Source: Planctomycetota bacterium
Lineage (GTDB): Bacteria > Planctomycetota > Phycisphaerae > Phycisphaerales > Phycisphaeraceae
Assembly (NCBI GenBank): GCA_016350165.1
Contig: CP066225.1
Coordinates: 3,534,001-3,598,000 of the forward strand
Reading direction: 5' to 3'
DNA: 64,000 nt
Shown here piece after piece: positions 1 to 8,409 of the stretch. The notes below the pieces were generated by a model that was given only the letters and a program-made list of their open reading frames with translations, had not been told where the DNA came from and searched no databases. How positions within the stretch are numbered: the stretch's first letter is position 1; each line of letters begins with the position of its first letter. The position numbers and the translations under genes are program-made.

Positions 1-501
1 TTCGTACTTCGTGAGAAGTTCCTGAACTTCGAGTTCAACGAGTTCGATCAACTCTTCATCGTCGACGAGGTCAACTTTGTTGAGGAAGACGACAAGTTTA
101 GGCACATTTACCTGGCGAGCGAGAAGCACGTGTTCACGAGTCTGAGGCATAGGGCCGTCGTCAGCCGCTACAACCAGAATCGCGCCGTCCATCTGAGCAG
201 CACCAGTAATCATGTTCTTAACGAAGTCGGCGTGACCTGGGCAGTCAACGTGAGCATAGTGACGGTTGTCAGACTCATACTCAACGTGTGATGTTGCGAT
301 GGTAACGATCTTGGTTGCGTCACGACGCCCATCTGATGCTGATGCTTTAGCAACTTCATCATATGGCTTGTGCTCAGCCAGACCTTTAGCACCCTGTACA
401 GCGGTGATTGCTGCGGTGAGTGTGGTTTTACCATGGTCGATGTGACCGATCGTGCCGACGTTGACGTGCGGCTTTGTACGTTCGAATACGCCCTTTGCCA
501 T
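1..501 (-). CDS. tuf: Elongation factor Tu, N-terminal part (cut by window edge)
   Basis: EF-Tu carries aminoacyl-tRNA to the ribosomal A site as a GTP complex. The visible 167 residues hold the GTPase domain: P-loop GHIDHGKTT at residues 19-27, the DCPGHAD motif, and NKVD for guanine specificity. The ATG at 499-501 is preceded by a strong Shine-Dalgarno (GGAGGT on the minus strand, 511-516). A tRNA-Thr gene lies just upstream on the same strand, a common tRNA-tuf arrangement. Switch I is odd: where most bacteria have RGITI, this protein reads KIVTI (residues 64-68), and the stretch before it is about five residues longer than in E. coli. The C-terminus lies outside the window. Confidence 0.97.
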   Translation of the reverse strand, partial: MAKGVFERTKPHVNVGTIGHIDHGKTTLTAAITAVQGAKGLAEHKPYDEVAKASASDGRRDATKIVTIATSHVEYESDNRHYAHVDCPGHADFVKNMITGAAQMDGAILVVAADDGPMPQTREHVLLARQVNVPKLVVFLNKVDLVDDEELIELVELEVQELLTKYE

Positions 502-696
502 TGTTTGCGAACCTCCGCCAAATTGAACTTCAATTCGGCATTATCTGGATGAATACGGGCTCTTCAACGTCTAGAATCGCCCAAACGCGTTTCAGTAAGC
601 TGTAAGGATACGCCTTTACAGCCAATTTTCACATTCTACTGATCTCAGCCCAACGGCAGCACCATTTTAGGCTACTACTGTGCTGATATCAGAAAA

Positions 697-769
697 AGCC
701 ACCCATGGGACTTGAACCCACGACCTCACCCTTACCAAGGGTGTGCTCTACCAACTGAGCTAGGGTGGC
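697..769 (-). tRNA. tRNA-Thr (anticodon GGT)
   Basis: On the minus strand the 73-nt gene folds as a full cloverleaf. The acceptor stem pairs GCCACCC with GGGTGGC. The D arm contains AGCTCAGTTGGTAGAGC. The anticodon stem CACCC/GGGTG encloses TTGGTAA, giving anticodon GGT. The T arm contains GTGGGTTCAAGTCCCAT. CCA is not encoded. It lies about 195 nt upstream of tuf on the same strand and may be co-transcribed with it. Confidence 0.96.
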
Positions 770-774
770 ACAAC

Positions 775-804
775 TTAATATTCAGTTGAAGATTGCCGAG
801 GCAA
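775..804 (-). promoter_or_regulatory. Putative promoter of tRNA-Thr / tuf
   Basis: Read on the minus strand there is a -35-like TTGCCT (799-804), an 18-nt spacer and a -10-like TATTAA (775-780), ending 5 nt before the tRNA. Position and spacing fit a sigma-70 promoter. Called by eye only. Confidence 0.4.
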
Positions 805-1693
805 TCTGGCTTTGGCAACGTTTAAGAAGCTTCATGAGGGCTAGCTTAAGGTTGCCGGAACTGCATTTAGCCGATTACGGGCACGTCGCAGGTCGTTTTT
901 ATATTTTTCTGAGTGCATCAAAATTGATGCTCACATCCCAGCCACCCAAAGTGATCCACCGCCTCTTGGTTGCGCAATGCCAAACGAAGCCATATCGTCA
1001 ATCGGTTGGCTGTAGCTGAAAAAAGTAACAACCCCCTCCGATCAAGTCAAACCCACCCAGCGTGATTGGGGGAAAAATCTTGATTATTTTTCGATTCTCA
1101 ACCCCCATAATCCCATTAGTTTAGCTAAGAGTGCAATATGGGTGGGGCGAGCTGTGATTTTGTTGTTTTCCTGTGTATTTCCTGTGCTGAGAGATGCTGG
1201 GGGAAGGCATGAAATGAAGTGGGCTGACATGAGGCTCTGCTGAGGGTGATGATGGTGAGTGAACTTTATTATGGATGGTCGAGTATTGTTTAGGGTTGGT
1301 GTTATAGATTAATTGATAATTGGATATCAATTGGAATTATTTAGGGAATTTTGGGCGGGGTACAGTATTTGTACTATTGTGGCTGAGCACGGTTTCCCAC
1401 CATAAAAGAGTGGTGTATGGAAATCATGTGCAGCAGTTGTGGATTGCTTGGAATATCGTAAGGCTATAAACCAGTTGTGTTTATAACGTTTGGTCTGAAT
1501 GTGTTGGTCTGGTGGTATGTGCGACTCGAATTTGAGTAGTTCGTAAAATTCGAGACATAATCGGCATTGTTCCAGATGACATGACAGCCTATGATATTGA
1601 CACAGCAAGTAACTCAAACACGCAGCATATAGCTGCGAGAGCGATCTACGCACTTGTGCGAAACTCGCTCCCATAAATGATTTAGAGGGAAGT
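805..1693. other. Gene-poor stretch between tRNA-Thr and the Nfu gene
   Basis: About 890 nt with no open frame that looks protein-like and no recognisable RNA gene. Short open frames here have erratic composition and no ribosome binding sites. The last few hundred bases should contain the promoter of the Nfu gene, but I could not place it. Confidence 0.5.
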
Positions 1694-1963
1694 ATGAGTC
1701 AGCAAGCCCCTGAAAATGCAAGCGACAATGCTCGCAGCGTACACGATCAGGTCGAGGAAATCATCGAACGCATCCGTCCAGCAATTCAGTTGGATGGCGG
1801 CGACGTTGAACTCGTCCGAATCACCGATGACAATGTTGTACTGGTTAGATTACACGGTGCATGCATCGGTTGCCCCTCGGCGAATATGACGCTGCAAATG
1901 GGGATTGAGCGCAATGTGCGTGAAAAAGTGCCTGAAATCGTTGGCGTTGAACAAGTGCCCTAA
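1694..1963 (+). CDS. NifU C-terminal (Nfu)-type Fe-S scaffold protein
   Basis: An 89-residue Nfu domain protein. It has the LDGGDVELV stretch (residues about 33-41) and the CxxC motif in ACIGCPSA (about residues 56-63), which in this family binds a transferable 4Fe-4S cluster between two subunits. The role is Fe-S cluster carriage to apoproteins in the cytosol. The length fits a stand-alone Nfu domain. A GAGGGAAG Shine-Dalgarno precedes the ATG closely. No other Fe-S assembly genes are adjacent. The family is clear; the client proteins are unknown. Confidence 0.93.
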   Translation: MSQQAPENASDNARSVHDQVEEIIERIRPAIQLDGGDVELVRITDDNVVLVRLHGACIGCPSANMTLQMGIERNVREKVPEIVGVEQVP

Positions 1964-2059
1964 TGCGATATTCGGCCTTGAATCAGAGTTCGTACTCTAA
2001 GCGCAAGGACATGATGTCTGTGCTGTGAATGTGCAGTGCAACCCCGCATCATCTTCAAG

Positions 2060-2081
2060 CGATCTGGATTCTTTCAGATCG
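2060..2081. repeat. Perfect 7-bp stem hairpin downstream of the Nfu gene
   Basis: CGATCTG (2060-2066) pairs with CAGATCG (2075-2081) across an 8-nt loop. No T-run follows on either strand, so it is at best a weak terminator or an RNA-structure element in the Nfu-csrA intergenic region. Confidence 0.35.
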
Positions 2082-2253
2082 GCGCAACAATAAGTTACAA
2101 CGTGCTCTGAGATATATTTTCTGATCCAGCTCGGTCCTGCTTTGTTGTGCAGGTCGATAGCAGTTAGTCATGGATGGTCATGATCAGGCGGAGGCCTGTG
2201 TGCTGTCGTATTGAAATTGCGAAGGACCGCGTCGGTCAGCCAGGAGGCACTAC

Positions 2254-2454
2254 ATGCTTGCTTTAACCCGAAGAATTGGTGAAGAAGTTGTCATTGGTGA
2301 TCCCAAATCTCCGTTGGGTGTGATACGAGTCGTTGATATCCATGGGGATAAGGTTCGGCTTGCGTTCGATTTTCCTCGTGAGACTCAGATCAATCGTCGT
2401 GAATTGGCGGATCAGAAGGCTGCAGGAATTACGAAGCCTAACAACGGTAAATAG
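2254..2454 (+). CDS. csrA: Carbon storage regulator CsrA (RNA-binding translational regulator)
   Basis: A 66-residue CsrA/RsmA-family protein that binds GGA motifs in mRNA leaders. The N-terminus MLALTRRIGEEVVIGD and the later NRRE stretch match the family core, including the basic residues used in RNA binding. The loop after residue 16 (PKSPLGV) differs from the E. coli pattern. A strong AGGAGG lies 8-13 nt before the ATG. No flagellar or fliW genes are nearby, so its local regulon cannot be read from context. Confidence 0.95.
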   Translation: MLALTRRIGEEVVIGDPKSPLGVIRVVDIHGDKVRLAFDFPRETQINRRELADQKAAGITKPNNGK

Positions 2455-2693
2455 GGATCGGTGAACTCGAATCAGCTTTGTGATCTTCATTAGGAGGTTG
2501 CAGAGCGAGGGAAGGGGATCTGTGGTTGGATTGCTTGTGCGGGGCAATGTCACATATCATTCTTGCACACGTTGGTTGTTATTATCAAATAGATTGGTGT
2601 GGTATGCAGAATAAGCATGCGACTTGTTTTGCTGCATTTAGACTGCAAGATGTTGATTCATTTCATTCATGATTAAGCGATGGAGAAATCGTG

Positions 2694-3452
2694 ATGGATG
2701 AGTTGGGCGATTTTTCGAAGCAGGCCGATGCGTATGCTAGGTCGCGGCCGGGCTATCCTGAAGTTGTGCTTGATCATCTTGTGCGCGTTGCTGGTGTGGA
2801 ATCTGGTGATGAGGTTGTGGATATTGGTGCAGGTACAGGGATATTAACGAAGCAGCTTGTTGATCGTGGTTTTACTGTTACAGCGGTTGAACCTAATGCG
2901 TCTATGCGGGAGTTAGGCGAAAGATATGTGTCTAATGCTACATGGATTGATGGTTGTTTTGAGGATATTCGATTAGATGCAGGTTGTAGTAGATGGGTGA
3001 CGGTTGCGCAAGCTTTACATTGGGCCAAGTTGAGTGAAGCGCTGCCAGAGCTTGCGCGAGTATTATGTGATGGTGGGTGTATGTCGGTGATGTGGAATGT
3101 CAGGCAAGATGGTAAAGATGATGTGGTTGATTGGACGCATGCATTAATTGATCGGCACGTTAAAGGGTTTCAGGAAAGATATAAAGCGATGGGGAATGGG
3201 TATGAGTGTGATGTGATAGCAAGTGGTGTTTTTGAGTTGATTGATAGAAAATGCTATGAATATAGTATAAAAATGTCGAAAAACAGGTATTTAGATTTGT
3301 GGCGAAGTCATAATCATTTGCGAGTTCGTGCAGGTGAAGAAGCGTTGGCAGCGATTATGAAGGAACTTGAAGTGCATATGGTGGTAGGTAATGTTGAAGA
3401 AGTGGGTGTGCCTTATATTACTGAAACGTGGACATACCGTAAGATTGTCTAA
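2694..3452 (+). CDS. Class I SAM-dependent methyltransferase
   Basis: A protein of about 252 residues with the class I methyltransferase fold. Motif I VVDIGAGTG (SAM-binding glycine loop) is near residue 41, an acidic residue ends strand beta-2 in VTAVEPN, and the beta-4 region reads VTVAQALHW. The last is typical of the Methyltransf_11 type that includes trans-aconitate methyltransferase-like proteins. The substrate cannot be named. The ATG at 2694 is 8 nt from GGAG and is preferred over the GTG at 2691. It converges on the MFS gene with only 17 nt between the two stop codons. Confidence 0.85.
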   Translation: MDELGDFSKQADAYARSRPGYPEVVLDHLVRVAGVESGDEVVDIGAGTGILTKQLVDRGFTVTAVEPNASMRELGERYVSNATWIDGCFEDIRLDAGCSRWVTVAQALHWAKLSEALPELARVLCDGGCMSVMWNVRQDGKDDVVDWTHALIDRHVKGFQERYKAMGNGYECDVIASGVFELIDRKCYEYSIKMSKNRYLDLWRSHNHLRVRAGEEALAAIMKELEVHMVVGNVEEVGVPYITETWTYRKIV

Positions 3453-3469
3453 TCAAAGATTAGGTGGGC

Positions 3470-5116
3470 TTATTCTTTATCTTTAGGTTTTCTTGATGGT
3501 CGATTGAGCGGATCAAATCGATTTTTGTTTAAACGTGGTTGTCTGGATGAAATATCGGGTTGGCCTTGTGAGGGGGCAGCGTAAAAGTGGTGTTTACGTG
3601 GGATCATGAGGGCTGCGATGATGGTGCAAGCAGCGCAAAGAATGAAGAGGAATAGGATAGTGATGGTGTAGGATGAACTGATGATGGTGAGGGTGACTTC
3701 TTTTAGTTCGTCGAAACGGTCGGGGGCGTATTGTTGAAGGACGCCGAGGTCATCTTTGTCGCCGCCAATGATTTTGCGCATGATGTATTTAGTTTCGTGG
3801 CTTGTGTGTTGGAGACGCACCTCAAGTTTTTGATATGCATTTTGTTGGTAGATGGAGCCGGCGACGGCGACGCCGATGGCTGCGCCGATCATTGAGGAGG
3901 CTTTAAAGAAGCCGGCTGCGCGTCCAGCTTCGTCGTGAGTTGTGGCTGCGAGCGCGGCAGCAGTGATAGGAGAAGCAAATAAACCGATGCCGAGTCCGAT
4001 TAATACGAAGGGGCCGAGTAATCCCATGTATCCAGCGTGTTCGCCTCGAATTGCAATGAGGAGTAAGCCGACTGAGAGGATGAACATGCCGGTACTTGTG
4101 GGTGCTTTGGCGCCTATACGGTTGTAGATGATGGAGCCAAAATTGAGTGTGATAAGAATTGAAAGCGTTGCGGGTAATAAGAGTAAGCCAGCTTCTAATG
4201 CAGAGTAATTCTGCACGATTTCAAGGTAAATTGAAGAGAAAAAGAGGATCGAAGCGAAGGCGATGTTTGAGATGATGTTGACGAGGTTTGCGCCCCAGAA
4301 TGTCCTGTCTTTAAGGAGTTTTAATGAGAGAACAGGGTTTTCGACTCTGCGTTCAATGATGAGGAAGATGATAGTGAGGAGTAGACCTGTGATGAACATG
4401 AAGAGTGTGAGTGGTGAGAACCAGCCTGTGATGCCTGATTCGATTGCTGCGTAGGTGATGCCGAACATGGCGAGCATGATGGCGATGGCACCGAAGACGT
4501 CGATCTTTGATGATTCGTTGAGGTTTTTGGATTCCCGGATTGAGAGTAGTGCTGAAATAATAATGAGGATGGTGAAGGGGGTGACGACCCAGAGCGTCCA
4601 TCGCCACGAAGCGTACTCGATGAGAATACCGCCGACGGCTGGGCCAACGGCCATTGCGAACCATGCGAGGCCGATCCAGATGCCTATGGCGATGGTGCGG
4701 TGAGGTGGATGAAAGTTAGTTTCAATGAGTGCAAGTGAAGGTGGAAGAATGAGTGCGCCGCCAATTCCCTGAAGAGCGCGACATGCAATAAGTACTGTAA
4801 TATTAGGGGAAAAACCACCCATCAATGATGAAATGAAGAATAATGCCATGCCAATAACGAGGAGCTTTCGGCGTCCCCAAGCGTCAGCGAGCCGGCCTGA
4901 GACGATGATGAGTCCGCCGCAAAGTGTGAAGACGTTGACTGCCCATTGAAGTTCGTTGAGAGTAGCGTTGAGTTCGTTTTCGATAGCGGGTAGAGCGACA
5001 TTCAGGATCGAAGCGTTGAGCCAAACTACCATAGCAGATAGCGTGAGTGTCACCAAGATGATGATACCACGTGGCGTTTTGAACATGGGTTTACTGCTTG
5101 ATATACGCTGGTTCAT
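3470..5116 (-). CDS. DHA2-family MFS drug exporter (EmrB/QacA type)
   Basis: A 548-residue polytopic membrane protein with about 14 predicted membrane segments, matching the 14-TM DHA2 drug:H+ antiporter family. Visible marks are the antiporter loop GRLADAWGRRKLL after TM2 and ALQGIGGALILPPSLALI in the TM4-TM5 region. A long hydrophilic C-terminal tail ends the protein. Such proteins export cationic or hydrophobic compounds across the inner membrane. No membrane-fusion partner (EmrA-like) is adjacent. A GAGGAAGC Shine-Dalgarno precedes the ATG at 5116. The substrate is unknown. Confidence 0.92.
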   Translation of the reverse strand: MNQRISSSKPMFKTPRGIIILVTLTLSAMVVWLNASILNVALPAIENELNATLNELQWAVNVFTLCGGLIIVSGRLADAWGRRKLLVIGMALFFISSLMGGFSPNITVLIACRALQGIGGALILPPSLALIETNFHPPHRTIAIGIWIGLAWFAMAVGPAVGGILIEYASWRWTLWVVTPFTILIIISALLSIRESKNLNESSKIDVFGAIAIMLAMFGITYAAIESGITGWFSPLTLFMFITGLLLTIIFLIIERRVENPVLSLKLLKDRTFWGANLVNIISNIAFASILFFSSIYLEIVQNYSALEAGLLLLPATLSILITLNFGSIIYNRIGAKAPTSTGMFILSVGLLLIAIRGEHAGYMGLLGPFVLIGLGIGLFASPITAAALAATTHDEAGRAAGFFKASSMIGAAIGVAVAGSIYQQNAYQKLEVRLQHTSHETKYIMRKIIGGDKDDLGVLQQYAPDRFDELKEVTLTIISSSYTITILFLFILCAACTIIAALMIPRKHHFYAAPSQGQPDISSRQPRLNKNRFDPLNRPSRKPKDKE

Positions 5117-5197
5117 ACGCTTCCTCTACGTACACATCGGCGGAAGGCGCAGATAAATTTCTAACTAATGGATAGATGTTAGGTGAATCACATTAGG

Positions 5198-6007
5198 TCA
5201 TGCTGTGTTATACATCATGCTGACGCTGGACCAGACGAGTTTGATTCCGGTAAGAATTGCAACGACGATGACGAAAAAGAATACGGCTTTCGACCCTTTT
5301 TTTATAGCGTATTTCGCGCCAATTACTGCGCCGGTGACAGTGCCGACTGCCAATAATAAACCGTATGCCCAGACGATTTGATCGTTCCAAGCAAAGACGA
5401 GGATGGGGGGGATGGTTTGTAAGAATGCGATGGTGACTTTAGCTGCGTTTGATTTAGCAAGATCTTTAGGATGGAAGAGAGTGAGACCGCCGAGTAAGAG
5501 AAGGCCGACGCCAGCCTGTATGAAGCCACCATAGATACCAATGAGGAAGAATGTGAAGAATTCTCCGATGGGGTTGTGCATGGGGTGGCGGTCAGTAGCG
5601 AGAAGTAGTTTAGGTTTGAAGATCAGAACGATAGCCATGCAGACCATTGCGGTGCCGAAGATGAGTGAGAACCAATCGGACGAGAGTATTTGAGTGAGGT
5701 AGCTGCCAAGGTAAGAGCCGCAAAGAGCGGGGATTGCGAGTTTGAATGCGAGTTTGGTATCGGTGAAGCCGTGCTGATGGAACATCGCTGCTCCAGTACC
5801 TGTTTGCAGGAGAACGGAGAGGCGATTAGTCGCGTTGGCAATTTTAGGGTCTAGGTTGAAGAAGAATATTAAGGCAGGGAGTGTGAGAAATGAGCCGCCA
5901 CCTGCCATGGTGTTAACAAAACCAGCAAAAATACCGATTAATGGCAGTAAAACATAAGGCAGCCAACCGGGGAGTCCGCTGAAAATATTTGTGAATAAGG
6001 CACTCAT
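5198..6007 (-). CDS. TauE/SafE-family permease, copy 1
   Basis: A 269-residue membrane protein of the TauE/SafE (sulfite/organosulfonate exporter) family with two related halves. The N-terminal segment reads GFVNTMAGGGSFLTLPALI and the second half GGFIQAGVGLLLLGGL, both diagnostic. The family exports or imports small anions such as sulfite; the substrate here is unknown. It is a paralogue of the next gene upstream on the same strand. There is no Shine-Dalgarno before ATG 6007; instead a promoter-like TTGTTG-17-TACACT ends 6 nt before the start, suggesting a leaderless mRNA. Confidence 0.92.
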   Translation of the reverse strand: MSALFTNIFSGLPGWLPYVLLPLIGIFAGFVNTMAGGGSFLTLPALIFFFNLDPKIANATNRLSVLLQTGTGAAMFHQHGFTDTKLAFKLAIPALCGSYLGSYLTQILSSDWFSLIFGTAMVCMAIVLIFKPKLLLATDRHPMHNPIGEFFTFFLIGIYGGFIQAGVGLLLLGGLTLFHPKDLAKSNAAKVTIAFLQTIPPILVFAWNDQIVWAYGLLLAVGTVTGAVIGAKYAIKKGSKAVFFFVIVVAILTGIKLVWSSVSMMYNTA

Positions 6008-6013
6008 GGATAG

Positions 6014-6042
6014 AGTGTAGATGATTGTAAACAGGGCAACAA
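6014..6042 (-). promoter_or_regulatory. Predicted leaderless promoter of TauE/SafE copy 1
   Basis: Minus strand: -35-like TTGTTG (6037-6042), 17-nt spacer, -10-like TACACT (6014-6019), then 6 nt to the ATG. Transcription would begin at or next to the start codon. Geometry matches the promoter of the paralogue at 6826-6854. Confidence 0.5.
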
Positions 6043-6051
6043 ATGATGCGT

Positions 6052-6819
6052 TTATATCATTTCGCTAAAGCTGCGATAGATCATGTTCGAGCCTGTGATG
6101 ACTGCGACAGCTACGACTATGTAGTAGATGAATTTGGTACCTTTTTTGATTGCAGTCTTAGCGCCGATTAGAGCGCCAGCCATGGCGCCGATTGCGAGGA
6201 GGAAACCTTGCATGTAGATGATTTGGTCGTGATAAGCGAATATGGCGACGGAGACGATGGCGTAGCCGAGAGCGAGCGCGACTTTGACACCGTTAGAATG
6301 TAGGAGACTTTGGCCGTGCGTCATTGCGAGGCCGATGAGGAGAAGCAATCCGACACCTGCCTGAAGAAACCCGCCATAAAAGCCAATGAAAAAGAAGAGA
6401 ATGATTTCCATCCAAGGCTTTAATTGGGTTTTATGGCGAGCTTCGAGGAGCATTTTAGGTTTGAGTAGCAGGAGTAATGCCATGCCGATCATTGCGATGC
6501 CAAATATGAATGTGAATGCACGTGATGGAAAAATTACTGCAGAGTATGAGCCACTGAGTGCTCCGAGGATAGAAGGAAGCATGAGTCGTTTGGTGAGTTC
6601 AATGTTGCCGTAGCCGTGCGCGTGGTAGACGGTTGTAGATGTTGTTGTGTAGAAAACAACTGAAAAGCGATTGGTTGCGTTGGCGATTTGAGGCGGAAGA
6701 TTACAGAGATATATGAGTACGGGGAGTGTGAGGAAAGAGCCACCACCCGCGATGGTGTTGATGAAGCCAGCTGCAAAGCCGACGATGGGGAGGATGAGGT
6801 AGATGGACCAATCAGGCAT
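6052..6819 (-). CDS. TauE/SafE-family permease, copy 2
   Basis: A 255-residue paralogue of the adjacent downstream permease, with the same signatures (GFINTIAGGGSFLTLPVLI and GGFLQAGVGLLLLIGL). An earlier in-frame ATG at 6858 would lie inside a strong terminator hairpin, so the start at 6819 (MPDWSIY) is chosen. That start also aligns with the N-terminus of copy 1. It has no Shine-Dalgarno and a well-spaced promoter directly in front. The tandem copies may form a heteromeric or substrate-diversified pair (inference). Confidence 0.9.
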   Translation of the reverse strand: MPDWSIYLILPIVGFAAGFINTIAGGGSFLTLPVLIYLCNLPPQIANATNRFSVVFYTTTSTTVYHAHGYGNIELTKRLMLPSILGALSGSYSAVIFPSRAFTFIFGIAMIGMALLLLLKPKMLLEARHKTQLKPWMEIILFFFIGFYGGFLQAGVGLLLLIGLAMTHGQSLLHSNGVKVALALGYAIVSVAIFAYHDQIIYMQGFLLAIGAMAGALIGAKTAIKKGTKFIYYIVVAVAVITGSNMIYRSFSEMI

Positions 6820-6825
6820 GGTAAG

Positions 6826-6854
6826 AGTATAGGGTGCGCAAAAAAAAGAGCCAA
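6826..6854 (-). promoter_or_regulatory. Predicted leaderless promoter of TauE/SafE copy 2, nested in a terminator
   Basis: Minus strand: TTGGCT (6849-6854), exactly 17 nt, TATACT (6826-6831), then 6 nt to ATG 6819. The -35 box lies in the descending arm of the upstream gene's terminator and the spacer contains its T-tract. Confidence 0.55.
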
Positions 6855-6872
6855 TCAAATCTTTGGCTCTTT
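6841..6872 (-). terminator. Intrinsic terminator of the lipoprotein gene at 6897-8153
   Basis: Minus strand: AAAGAGCCAA pairs perfectly with TTGGCTCTTT over an 8-nt loop, followed by a T-run. It begins about 25 nt after the stop codon of the upstream gene. Confidence 0.85.
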
Positions 6873-6896
6873 GGGTTTGAAAATGTATGTAAAGTA

Positions 6897-8153
6897 TTAA
6901 TTGCCGTAGGGATGGTAGAAGGCAGGTTCACGACGCTTCTTGACGTGTACTTCCTTTTGAAGGGCTTTAATTTTTTCGTAGTATTCCAAAGCGCGTTTCG
7001 TGTCGCCGAGTGCTTCGTATGTGCCCGCGAGCGTCATTAAAAAATCTACATCTTTATAGTTTGTCATTTGGTTCAAGCTAAGTGCAAGAGCCAAGGCACG
7101 AGATGGATTTTGTAGTGATTTCTCAGGGCATTCAGCGAGGTATTGTGCATATATGTTTGTGATGATGGGGTCATCAAAACTGTTGAGGTATGCATTTTTG
7201 ATATCTTCCATTGCACGCAAGTATTGTTTGTCTTTGACTAGTGCGTTGTATCGCATGACGAGAGCTTCGGGGTGGTTGGGATTTGCTTCGACGAGTCTGT
7301 CGTACCATTCAATGGATGTGATCTTGCGTTTAGGATTGAGCAGCGGTGTAGGCTGTGAGCGTGTGTGGAAGTATGCTTCGGCGAGGCAGTCATCGCAGAG
7401 TTCTTTTGCTGGGCGAAGAGCACGTTTTCCGTATCCTGTGAGAAGAGGGTCAAAGGTTGGGTGAAGGATGCAATTGAGGCGAGTGCATTGGCCTTTGGCA
7501 TAAATGTGGTTTGAACGGTGTGGGAGGCCGAGAGATCTGCAGAGTTCGCGATAGATTGTGTATTCCCATGTCTCAGTATTGGTCATGTACCGAATATTTT
7601 TGCCGTAGTATTCGATGTTGCTAGTCATGATGATGATACTGTTGGTTGCTGTTTTTGATTTGTCAGAAAGTGTGACAGTAATAGGCTTATATAAGCCGAG
7701 CTCATCAACATCTGATACCTCTGGAACGATGAGCAGAAGGATTGTTGCAGGGCCAACGTGTTCGGATTGTGTTGCGATATCATTCATCGCATCGTTGAGC
7801 GCTTTAGTGGTGACTTCCCCCATCATGTTCATAGGCAAGTCAATGTTGATTTTAGTATTGAGTTTGATACGGCCTGGAATGTGTCGTTTGAAACGTTTCA
7901 CGGCACGCGTCATGGCTTTGGTGTCCCATTCCGCATGGTTGACACGGACAACTTCGATGGTGACTTCCTCGGAGTGGCTGAGCGGGAAATTCAGCGGCGT
8001 GTTAATCGTTGTATCCGATGAAGGTCCCATTTCTCTGGCGCGTGAACTGACGCATCCCGTTACAAAAAGAAGTACTGAAAGTAAGCATACTGAGAGAATA
8101 AAAGATATGGATCGGATACTTGTGTGTATCGAATTGAAGCCTGCTGAATTCAT
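6897..8153 (-). CDS. TPR lipoprotein with a degenerate metzincin-like (archaemetzincin-like) domain
   Basis: A lipoprotein of about 418 residues. The N-terminus has a hydrophobic segment ending in lipobox VTGC (Cys34). The middle domain contains RELCRSLGLPH (residues 202-212), which lines up with the metzincin zinc motif HExxHxxGxxH but has Arg at both of the first two His positions. The Glu, the Gly and the last His are kept. It is followed by CTRLNC (about 223-228) and CDDC (about 253-256), resembling the Cys pattern that follows the zinc site in archaemetzincins. The C-terminal third looks like tetratricopeptide repeats. I infer a non-catalytic protease-like envelope protein. Start 8153 is chosen because it gives a compact signal peptide and has GGAAGG upstream. 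Confidence 0.7.
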   Translation of the reverse strand: MNSAGFNSIHTSIRSISFILSVCLLSVLLFVTGCVSSRAREMGPSSDTTINTPLNFPLSHSEEVTIEVVRVNHAEWDTKAMTRAVKRFKRHIPGRIKLNTKINIDLPMNMMGEVTTKALNDAMNDIATQSEHVGPATILLLIVPEVSDVDELGLYKPITVTLSDKSKTATNSIIIMTSNIEYYGKNIRYMTNTETWEYTIYRELCRSLGLPHRSNHIYAKGQCTRLNCILHPTFDPLLTGYGKRALRPAKELCDDCLAEAYFHTRSQPTPLLNPKRKITSIEWYDRLVEANPNHPEALVMRYNALVKDKQYLRAMEDIKNAYLNSFDDPIITNIYAQYLAECPEKSLQNPSRALALALSLNQMTNYKDVDFLMTLAGTYEALGDTKRALEYYEKIKALQKEVHVKKRREPAFYHPYGN

Positions 8154-8353
8154 AAACTCAAACCTTCCCGGGATATGACTCGTCGTTACGAGGTATCCAA
8201 AATTTACGAGCATTCAGATTGTATTAGCTGACAAGCCAAGACCGGAATGAAAATGCTCTCGTACTCACCGTGTGGAAGTGTGCATTATACACATGTCGTG
8301 AAGTTAGATATAGCAGTGGATCTAAACGCTATTTCGTGGATATGTTTAGGCAT

Positions 8354-8384
8354 TTAAAAACGAGACGCTGGCTGCATCTCGTTT
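8354..8384 (-). terminator. Terminator downstream of mtnP
   Basis: AAACGAGA (8358-8365) pairs with TCTCGTTT (8377-8384); on the minus strand a T-rich tail (TTAAATG) follows. It lies 26 nt after the mtnP stop codon. Confidence 0.7.
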
Positions 8385-8409
8385 GTGATTGTTTGATTAG
8401 CGGTGTGAA

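Noticed and set aside
1327-1674. 115-codon open frame on the minus strand
   Set aside because: Irregular composition, no ribosome binding site, no recognisable motif, and placed in the upstream region of the Nfu gene.
6820-6858. Earlier start of the second TauE/SafE gene at 6858
   Set aside because: It would lie in the terminator hairpin and T-tract of the upstream gene, has no ribosome binding site, and extends beyond the N-terminus of the paralogue.
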